Below are positions 57,652 to 64,000 of a stretch of 64,000 nt of DNA, in pieces. The translations under genes were made by a program, and so were the position numbers. Each line of letters begins with the position of its first letter. Position 1 is the stretch's first letter. Source of the DNA: an uncultured Oribacterium sp. (lineage in GTDB: Bacteria > Bacillota > Clostridia > Lachnospirales > Lachnospiraceae). The notes under the pieces were generated by a model. It was not told the DNA's origin. It was given only the letters and a program-made list of their open reading frames with translations, and made no database searches. The stretch is from assembly GCA_934270345.1 (NCBI GenBank), contig CAKQPT010000005.1, positions 43,360-107,359 on the forward strand. The letters are read 5' to 3'.

Positions 57652-58770
57652 ATGATAATTGAAACACTGGAATTAAAGAATTACAGAAATTATGACCATC
57701 TGAAATTAGAGCTGAGTCCCGGAACGAATATTTTTTTCGGCGACAATGCACAGGGAAAAACCAATGTACTCGAAGCCATCTTTCTGGCCTGTACATCGAA
57801 ATCCTACCGGATCACCCATGACCGGGATCTGATCCAGTTCGGTCATGATGAAGCGCATATTAAGATGGAGACCCGGAAACGCAAGGTTCCCTACCGTGTT
57901 GATATGCACTTAAAAAAAAATAAACCGAAGGGCATCGCCATCGATGAGATTCCGATCCGTCATGCCTCGGAACTCTTCGGTATCGCAAACGTCGTCTGCT
58001 TCAGTCCGGAGGATCTCAGTCTCATCAAGGATGGACCGGCGCTTCGGCGCCGCTTCATAGACCTTGAGCTCTGCCAGCTGGATAAGGTGTACCTGTACAA
58101 TCTGGCCCGATATAATCGAACACTCAATCAGCGGAACAAGCTGCTGAAGGATATGATCCTGCGTCCGGCCCTGGCCGATACCCTGTCGGTATGGAATGAG
58201 CAGCTCTGCCTCTATGGCGAGCAGGTCATCACCATCCGGGAGGAATTTATCCGGGAGCTTCAGAGTATCATCGGTCGCATCCATCATCAGCTGACCGGAG
58301 GTGTCGAGGAGCTCAGCATCAGCTACGATCGAAATGTCGCAGCAGAAAATTTTGCGACGGTGCTCGAGCGAAGCGGCGAACAGGAAAAACGCCAGCATCT
58401 GACACTGGTCGGACCACATCGTGATGACCTCTGCTTTACGATCGATGGGAAGGACATCCGGAAATTCGGATCGCAGGGCCAGCAGCGGACGGCAGCGCTG
58501 GCACTGAAGCTGAGCGAGATCGAGCTCGTGCGGCAGCGTATCGATGATCATCCGATTCTGCTGCTCGATGATGTACTGTCGGAGCTGGATTCGAAGAGAC
58601 AGAATTATCTCCTCGATCTTCTCTCTGATACGCAGAACATCATCACCTGTACCGGCCTCGATGAGTTCGTCAATCATCGTTTTCATATCGATGAGCTCTT
58701 TCATGTGGTTAATGGAACGGCGACGAAGGTTGAAAATCTGAAGACACTGTACAGCGTGTCAGAAAAATAA
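57652..58770 (+). CDS. recF: DNA replication and repair protein RecF
   Basis: RecF loads RecA at gaps in duplex DNA. It has 372 residues from ATG 57652 (MIIETLELKNYRNYDHLKLE), which aligns with known RecF starts; an upstream GTG at 57625 would add nine residues translated from the hairpin. ABC-type ATPase motifs: Walker A GDNAQGKTNVLEAI, signature region RKFGSQGQQRTAALALKLSE, Walker B PILLLDDVLSELD. No Shine-Dalgarno is visible before ATG 57652, so translation is probably weak or depends on the hairpin. It is followed by gyrB after 101 bp. Confidence 0.96.
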   Translation: MIIETLELKNYRNYDHLKLELSPGTNIFFGDNAQGKTNVLEAIFLACTSKSYRITHDRDLIQFGHDEAHIKMETRKRKVPYRVDMHLKKNKPKGIAIDEIPIRHASELFGIANVVCFSPEDLSLIKDGPALRRRFIDLELCQLDKVYLYNLARYNRTLNQRNKLLKDMILRPALADTLSVWNEQLCLYGEQVITIREEFIRELQSIIGRIHHQLTGGVEELSISYDRNVAAENFATVLERSGEQEKRQHLTLVGPHRDDLCFTIDGKDIRKFGSQGQQRTAALALKLSEIELVRQRIDDHPILLLDDVLSELDSKRQNYLLDLLSDTQNIITCTGLDEFVNHRFHIDELFHVVNGTATKVENLKTLYSVSEK

Positions 58771-58871
58771 AATGCGTGTATGCATACCTTTCCGGGTTAA
58801 GCATCACGACAGGATAGTAACAATTGCAGTTTCCTGCTGTTCCAGGCGGGTAGTCAAAGGAGAAAGCTTCA

Positions 58872-60842
58872 ATGGCAATAGAAAAAAATGAAAATGAAGA
58901 TCTGCAGCGTGAAGAGGAGCTCATGAAGGGCTCGTCTGATTATGGCGCGGATCAGATTCAGATTCTGGAAGGACTCGAAGCAGTTCGGAAGAGACCTGGC
59001 ATGTATATCGGCAGCACCTCCATCCGTGGTCTCCATCATCTCGTCTATGAGATCGTGGACAACTCCGTTGATGAGGCCCTGGCGGGTTTCTGTGACTGCA
59101 TCACTGTCACCATCGAGAAGGATAATTCCATCACCGTACAGGATGACGGTCGAGGTATTCCGGTCGACATTCAGAAGAAGGCCGGCAAGCCGGCACTTGA
59201 GGTCGTCTTCACCGTCCTGCATGCAGGTGGTAAGTTCGGCGGCTCCGGTTATAAGGTTTCCGGTGGTCTCCATGGCGTCGGTGCGTCCGTCGTCAATGCT
59301 CTCTCAAGCTGGCTCGAGGTTTCCGTTTTCAAGGGCGGAAAGATCTACAACATGAAGTTCGAGCGCGGTAAGGTGGTTCAACCGATGACCATCATCGGTG
59401 AGTGCGATGAGAGTCAGCATGGAACGAAGGTTCACTTCCTTCCGGATCCGGAGATCTTCGAAGAGACCGTATATGATTACGATACCCTGAAGGTTCGTCT
59501 CCGTGAGACTGCATTCCTCACAAAGGCGCTGAAAATCACGCTGCTCGATGCGCGTGAAGGGAAGGAGCAGGAAAAGACCTTCCACTACGAGGGTGGTATC
59601 AAGGAGTTCGTACAGTATCTCAACAAGGGCAAGGAGCCACTGTATCCGGACGTCATCTACTGTGAGGGCGAGCGGGATCATGTGTTCGTCGAGGTCGCGA
59701 TGCAGCACAACGACTCCTATACCGAGAATACCTATACCTTCGTCAATAACATCAATACCCCGGAGGGTGGAACCCACCTCACCGGCTTTAAAAACGCAAT
59801 CACGAAGACCTTTAACGATTACGCCCGCAGTAATAAGCTCCTGAAGGAATCGGAGCCGAATCTGAGCGGTGATGATATCCGTGAGGGTCTCACGACCGTT
59901 ATTTCTGTAAAAATCGAGGATCCGCAGTTTGAGGGACAGACCAAGCAGAAGCTCGGAAACTCCGAGGCGCAGACCGCAGTTCAGAACATCGTCGGTGAGC
60001 AGCTCACCTACTATCTCGAGCAGAATCCGAGTGTAGCGCGCGCCATCTGTGAGAAGTCTGTACTCGCCCAGCGTGCGCGTGCAGCGGCGCGTCGTGCCCG
60101 TGATCTTACGAGAAGAAAGTCGGCGCTCGATGGTGTCGGTCTTCCGGGTAAGCTTGTCGACTGTAACTCGAAGGATCCGAATGAGTGCGAGATCTTCATC
60201 GTCGAGGGAGATTCTGCACTGGGACCTGCGAAGGATGGACGAAATGTACATACCCAGGCGGTACTGCCGCTCCGTGGTAAGGTACTGAATGTACAGAAGG
60301 CACGCCTCGACCGCGTATATGCGAACGAGGAAATCAAGGGTATGATCACCGCCTTCGGTACCGGCATCAACGAAGACTTCGATATCTCGAAGCTCCGCTA
60401 TAACAAGATCATCATCATGACGGATGCCGATGTCGATGGTGCACATATCGCGACCCTCATGCTGACCTTTATTTACAACTTCATGCCGGAGCTGATCAAG
60501 CAGGGGCATGTATACCTGGCACAGCCACCACTTTTCAATATCACGAAGAACAAGAAGCACTACTACGCTTACTCCGATGAGGAGTACCAGGATATCCTGA
60601 AGCAGATCGGTGCCGAGGGTACGGATGTATCCCGCTTCAAGGGACTCGGTGAGATGGATACAGAGGAGCTCGCAGAGACCACCATGGATCCGGAAACCAG
60701 AACGCTTCTTCGTGTGAATATGAATGATGATGATCGGGCAGATCTCGACGTCACATTCACCACGCTGATGGGCGATCAGGTCGAACCAAGACGTGAATTC
60801 ATCGAAGAGAACGCGAAGTACGTCACGAATCTCGATGTCTGA
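58872..60842 (+). CDS. gyrB: DNA gyrase subunit B
   Basis: This is the ATPase subunit of gyrase, which introduces negative supercoils. It has 656 residues. GHKL ATPase: [16 protein letters not shown] (Glu and Asn), [23 protein letters not shown]. Transducer and [23 protein letters not shown] and the metal Asp cluster [16 protein letters not shown]-terminal RFKGLGEMD. The start 58872 has AGGAG upstream. Length fits the Gram-positive GyrB (about 640). gyrA follows after 26 bp. Confidence 0.98.
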   Translation: MAIEKNENEDLQREEELMKGSSDYGADQIQILEGLEAVRKRPGMYIGSTSIRGLHHLVYEIVDNSVDEALAGFCDCITVTIEKDNSITVQDDGRGIPVDIQKKAGKPALEVVFTVLHAGGKFGGSGYKVSGGLHGVGASVVNALSSWLEVSVFKGGKIYNMKFERGKVVQPMTIIGECDESQHGTKVHFLPDPEIFEETVYDYDTLKVRLRETAFLTKALKITLLDAREGKEQEKTFHYEGGIKEFVQYLNKGKEPLYPDVIYCEGERDHVFVEVAMQHNDSYTENTYTFVNNINTPEGGTHLTGFKNAITKTFNDYARSNKLLKESEPNLSGDDIREGLTTVISVKIEDPQFEGQTKQKLGNSEAQTAVQNIVGEQLTYYLEQNPSVARAICEKSVLAQRARAAARRARDLTRRKSALDGVGLPGKLVDCNSKDPNECEIFIVEGDSALGPAKDGRNVHTQAVLPLRGKVLNVQKARLDRVYANEEIKGMITAFGTGINEDFDISKLRYNKIIIMTDADVDGAHIATLMLTFIYNFMPELIKQGHVYLAQPPLFNITKNKKHYYAYSDEEYQDILKQIGAEGTDVSRFKGLGEMDTEELAETTMDPETRTLLRVNMNDDDRADLDVTFTTLMGDQVEPRREFIEENAKYVTNLDV

Positions 60843-60868
60843 TTTTAGTGAATTCGGAGGATAAAATT

Positions 60869-63391
60869 TTGGAACCAAATGTTTTTGATAAGGTCCAGGA
60901 TGTAGATCTCAAGAAGACCATGGAAAACTCGTATATCGATTATGCGATGAGTGTCATCGTATCGAGAGCGATTCCGGATGTCCGGGATGGTCTGAAACCG
61001 GTTCAGCGCCGTGTACTCTATTCACTGCAGTCACTCGGTGTAACCCCGGATAAGAAAACGAAGAAGTGTGCCACCATCGTCGGTGAGTGTATGGGTAAAT
61101 TCCATCCGCATGGTGACTCCTCGATTTATGGTGCCCTGGTGTATATGGGCCAGAGCTGGTCGATGCGCCATGTACTGGTTGATAAGCAGGGAAACTTCGG
61201 TTCGGACGATGGCGACTCTCCTGCCGCTATGCGTTATACCGAGGCGAAGATGTCGAAGCTGGCCGGTGAGATGCTCGCCGGCATCAATAAGGACACCGTT
61301 GACTTCATGCCGAACTTCTCCAACGAGTACGACGAGCCGACGGTGCTGCCGGCGAAGTTCCCGAATCTGATCGTGAACGGTGCCACCGGTATCGCGGTCG
61401 GCATGGCGACGAACATCCCGCCACATAATCTCCGGGAGGTCATCCGTGCGGTGGACCTCATCATTGACAATCGCATAAAGGATCAGGAAACGACCCTGGA
61501 GGATATTATGAAGGTAATCCCGGGGCCTGATTTCCCGACCGGTGGTATCATCCTCGGCCGCAAGGGCATCGAGGAGGCGTATCGTACCGGCCGCGGCAAG
61601 ATCAAGCTTCGTGCCGTGTGCGAGATCGAGCCGATGCAGAACGGCAAGCATCGCATCGTGGTGAAGGAGCTTCCGTACCTCGTCTATCGTTCGAGGGTCA
61701 TCGAAAATATCGCAAATCTGGTCAAGGATAAAAAAATCGACGGCATCACCTATATCAACGATGCCTCCGGTAAGGGCTCCACAGCGAAGATCAACATCGA
61801 GCTTCGGAAGGATGTGAACCCGAATGTCATCCTGAACCAGCTTTATAAGCATACCCAGCTGCAGACCACCTTCGGTGTCATCATGCTCTGCATCGTGAAC
61901 GGCGAGCCGAAGATCCTGAACCTCCAGCAGATTCTCGACGAGTATCTGAAGCATCAGGTCAATGTCTTCACCAGACGCACGAAGTATGATCTGAATAAGG
62001 CGCAGGAGCGTGCGCATATCTTAGAGGCACTCCTCGTCGCCGTCGATCATATCGATGAGATCGTACATACCATCCGTGCAGCTGCGAACACAGAGCAGGC
62101 GAAGCTGGATCTCTCCGCGAAGTTCGGCTTCGACGACGGACAGGCACAGGCAATCGTGGACATGCGTCTGCGTGCCCTGACCGGTCTCGAGCGCGACAAG
62201 CTGAAGGATGAGTACGACGAGCTCGAAAAGAAAATCGCATACTACAACGAGATTCTCGGTGATCCGAAGAAGATGCTCGGCGTAATCAAGGGTGAGATCG
62301 ACGTCATCGCAGATAAATATGGCGATGATCGTCTCACGAAGTTCGGCTACGATGATTCCCTCGAGGATGAGGATCTGATTCCGGATGATGATATCGTGAT
62401 CGCAGCGACCAGACTCGGTTATGTCAAGCGTATGTCACCGGAGAACTTCAAGCAGCAGAACCGTGGCGGTAAGGGTATCAAGGGCATGCAGACCATCAAT
62501 GATGACATCATCGAGGATCTGTTTATGGCGACGAATCACCACTACATCATGTTCTTTACAAACACCGGACGCTGCTTCCGCATCAAGGCGTATAATATCC
62601 CGGAGGCATCCCGTACCTCCCGTGGTACGGCACTCGTGAATCTCCTGCAGCTCGGACCAGATGAGCATGTCACCGCCAGCTTCGCGCTGACGGATGATTA
62701 CCCATCCTCCGATCAGTATCTCCTTCTTGCGACGAAGAACGGTATGGTGAAGAAGACTCCGATTGCGGATTATGCCAATATCCGTAAGACCGGTCTCATC
62801 GCGATGACGCTGCGGGACGATGACCAGCTCATCGAAGCGAAGCTGATCGATGCTGGTGAAGATATCATGATCGGTACCAGAAACGGTATGGCGATCCGTT
62901 TCAACGAGACAGATGTTCGTGTCACCGGTCGAAGCTCGATGGGTGTACGCGGCATCAGCCTCGATGCGGATGATGAGGTCATCGGCATGCAGAAGCTCAG
63001 CCAGGGTGACTACGTGCTGGTTGTATCTGAAAAGGGTATGGGCAAGTTGACCCACGTCGATGAGTTCAAGGCCCAGAAACGTGGCGGAAAGGGTCTCCAC
63101 TGCTATCGCATCACCGAGAAGACCGGTAAGCTCGTCGGCTTCAAGCTGACGTCGAAGGAACGCGAGATCATGCTCATCACAAACGAAGGTGTCATCATCC
63201 GGATGTCACTGAAGGATGCGAAGGATATCGGGCGCAACACCTCCGGCGTGAAGTTCATGAACATCGATCCGGATTCCACGACCGTGATTGCCTCGATCGC
63301 GAAGGTACGTGAATCAACGACTGAAGCCTATGAGGCAGAGCTCGCAGAGACCGAAGCGGATCCAGAGGAATCTGACGAAAATAACGGATAA
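60869..63391 (+). CDS. gyrA: DNA gyrase subunit A
   Basis: This is the DNA-cleaving subunit of gyrase, 840 residues. I choose TTG 60869 (giving [20 protein letters not shown]) because GGAGG lies 8 nt upstream; the GTG at 60848 would place that site within the gene. The catalytic Tyr is Y123 in AAMRYTEA. The quinolone region reads [15 protein letters not shown]: Ser at the 83-equivalent, but Gly (G88) at the E. coli Asp87 position. The C-terminal beta-pinwheel has the GyrA box in [12 protein letters not shown]. An acidic tail ends the protein. A hairpin terminator follows. Confidence 0.98.
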   Translation: MEPNVFDKVQDVDLKKTMENSYIDYAMSVIVSRAIPDVRDGLKPVQRRVLYSLQSLGVTPDKKTKKCATIVGECMGKFHPHGDSSIYGALVYMGQSWSMRHVLVDKQGNFGSDDGDSPAAMRYTEAKMSKLAGEMLAGINKDTVDFMPNFSNEYDEPTVLPAKFPNLIVNGATGIAVGMATNIPPHNLREVIRAVDLIIDNRIKDQETTLEDIMKVIPGPDFPTGGIILGRKGIEEAYRTGRGKIKLRAVCEIEPMQNGKHRIVVKELPYLVYRSRVIENIANLVKDKKIDGITYINDASGKGSTAKINIELRKDVNPNVILNQLYKHTQLQTTFGVIMLCIVNGEPKILNLQQILDEYLKHQVNVFTRRTKYDLNKAQERAHILEALLVAVDHIDEIVHTIRAAANTEQAKLDLSAKFGFDDGQAQAIVDMRLRALTGLERDKLKDEYDELEKKIAYYNEILGDPKKMLGVIKGEIDVIADKYGDDRLTKFGYDDSLEDEDLIPDDDIVIAATRLGYVKRMSPENFKQQNRGGKGIKGMQTINDDIIEDLFMATNHHYIMFFTNTGRCFRIKAYNIPEASRTSRGTALVNLLQLGPDEHVTASFALTDDYPSSDQYLLLATKNGMVKKTPIADYANIRKTGLIAMTLRDDDQLIEAKLIDAGEDIMIGTRNGMAIRFNETDVRVTGRSSMGVRGISLDADDEVIGMQKLSQGDYVLVVSEKGMGKLTHVDEFKAQKRGGKGLHCYRITEKTGKLVGFKLTSKEREIMLITNEGVIIRMSLKDAKDIGRNTSGVKFMNIDPDSTTVIASIAKVRESTTEAYEAELAETEADPEESDENNG

Positions 63392-63397
63392 CAGGGA

Positions 63398-63424
63398 GGG
63401 ACCACATCTATATGATGTGGTCCC
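63398..63424 (+). terminator. Terminator after gyrA
   Basis: GGGACCACATC (63398-63408) pairs with GATGTGGTCCC (63414-63424), perfect, followed by CCTCTTCTATC, a poor T-tract. Termination may be partial. Confidence 0.65.
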
Positions 63425-63512
63425 CCTCTTCTATCTCTACAAGCTTTCGTCAAGAACCTGGTGGAAGCCCGAAAATGGCGGTTTTTCGTCGAAAATAAAG
63501 GTAAAATGCGGG

Positions 63513-63541
63513 TTGACATCATGTAAATTTATTGGTAATAT
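63513..63541 (+). promoter_or_regulatory. Promoter of the tRNA-Ser gene
   Basis: TTGACA (63513-63518), 17 bp, TAATAT (63536-63541). Soon after the start, GCATCC and GGGTGC (about 63549-63569) form a small hairpin followed by TTTTA, so the leader could be attenuated or belong to processing of the tRNA. Confidence 0.75.
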
Positions 63542-63629
63542 AGCTAGGCATCCTTAAAAGGGTGCTTTTATTAACCATTTTCCCGGTTTGAGATGATTCA
63601 TCTCCCTTGGCAGGGATCCAGGTTAATTC

Positions 63630-63719
63630 GGAGTAGTACTCAAGAGGCCGAAGAGGCGCCCCTGCTAAGGGTGTAGGTCGGATAAAACCGGCGCGAGGGT
63701 TCAAATCCCTCCTACTCCG
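63630..63719 (+). tRNA. tRNA-Ser (anticodon GCU)
   Basis: A 90-nt class II tRNA. The acceptor GGAGTAG pairs with CTACTCC, discriminator G. The anticodon loop CTGCTAA gives anticodon GCU (codons AGC/AGU). The long variable arm is GTCGGATAAAACCGGC-like, and the T-arm is GAGGGTTCAAATCCCTC. CCA is not encoded. Confidence 0.96.
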
Positions 63720-63770
63720 CTGAGAGTTTTCTACTGACAGAAAAACATCTGAAAGATATGAAAATTCTTA

Positions 63771-63906
63771 TTGACAGAGATGACACTTTGTGATAAAGTA
63801 TTTTCTCGTCACCAGAAAACAGAGATTCGAAAGAAGCGTTTAGTTTCCGAATGAATCAAAAATTTCTGAAAAAGTGCTTGACAAGCATAAAACAGTTTGA
63901 TAGAAT
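63771..63906 (+). promoter_or_regulatory. Tandem promoters of a downstream rRNA operon
   Basis: P1: TTGACA (63771-63776) with a weak ATAAAG about 16 bp on. P2: TTGACA (63878-63883), 17 bp, TAGAAT (63901-63906). The leader that follows includes ACCTTGAAAATCAAAGA, the usual text before 16S genes in Clostridia. The 16S gene itself is outside the window. Confidence 0.75.
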
Positions 63907-64000
63907 ATGCAAGCTGTCGCAAAGAGAGCACAACGAACCTTGAAAATCAAAGATCGATTAATACACAGACCCTGAAGATTCTAAAGAATTTTCAGAGACC

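Noticed and set aside
60848..60868. GTG start of gyrA seven codons upstream
   Set aside because: The Shine-Dalgarno GGAGG lies inside this extension and points to TTG 60869.
63720..64000. Start of 16S rRNA within the window
   Set aside because: Only promoter and leader sequence is visible; the mature 16S 5' end does not appear before base 64000.

Overview
The window is a chromosome-origin region of a Gram-positive anaerobe of the class Clostridia, most like Lachnospiraceae (inferred from gene families and order only; genus not assigned). The core is the classic Bacillota origin neighbourhood. On the minus strand, reading away from oriC, lie rpmH, rnpA, yidD, yidC, jag, mnmE, mnmG, rsmG, an EamA permease, parA and parB with three perfect parS sites. 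On the plus strand lie dnaA, dnaN, recF, gyrB and gyrA, then tRNA-Ser(GCU) and the promoter region of an rRNA operon whose 16S gene lies beyond the window. DnaA boxes flank dnaA, and a DnaA-trio-like tract sits between dnaA and dnaN. Most genes left of oriC are on the minus strand, i.e. co-directional with replication.

Region by region: 0-3.4 kb, a TRAP dicarboxylate-type transporter (dctP-dctQ-dctM, the last cut by the window edge) with a divergent GntR/FCD regulator. 3.5-9.2 kb, an M42 peptidase, an AlbA/Schlafen-type regulator, an SRAP (YedK/HMCES-like) protein and a PatB/MalY lyase, separated by several repeat families. 9.2-11.7 kb, a LytTR response regulator with an AgrC-like GHKL kinase. 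11.8-19.1 kb, a mannose-family PTS operon with its own EI and HPr, a sugar-phosphate SIS enzyme and a HAD phosphatase, probably for fructosamine-type substrates, with a GntR/UTRA regulator. 19.3-31.8 kb, housekeeping genes: YggS, UPF0340, tRNA-Arg(CCU), YlmH, HflX, a TIGR01906 membrane protein, a secreted trigger-factor-like lipoprotein, M18 peptidase, signal peptidase I with a Cys4 insert, ATP-type PEPCK and a CbiK-like lipoprotein. 32.1-33.8 kb, an IS110/IS1111-type element. 33.9-43.2 kb, DNA polymerase IV, HAD, an LTA-synthase-like enzyme, an HD protein, RsmA, an 827-residue extracytoplasmic protein and a DUF4446 protein.

The most unusual content is non-coding. A family of very long imperfect hairpins (about 230-330 nt) recurs at 28.0, 32.0 and 39.9 kb, with shorter relatives at 25.4 and 45.4 kb; they share unpaired sequence blocks as well as structure. 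The 32.0 kb copy is split by the IS110-type element. In the 3' non-coding end of that element I can read a candidate bridge-RNA target loop: a 7-bp closing stem whose two internal strands match the left (8 nt) and right (7 nt) halves of the actual insertion site, overlapping on a CT core. Other repeats are a 36-bp palindrome upstream of two unrelated genes, GGGGTCWGACCCC REP-like sequences that encode protein C-termini, a repeat found just beyond three terminators, and a 32-bp tandem repeat. All statements come from reading the sequence; no search or folding program was run.
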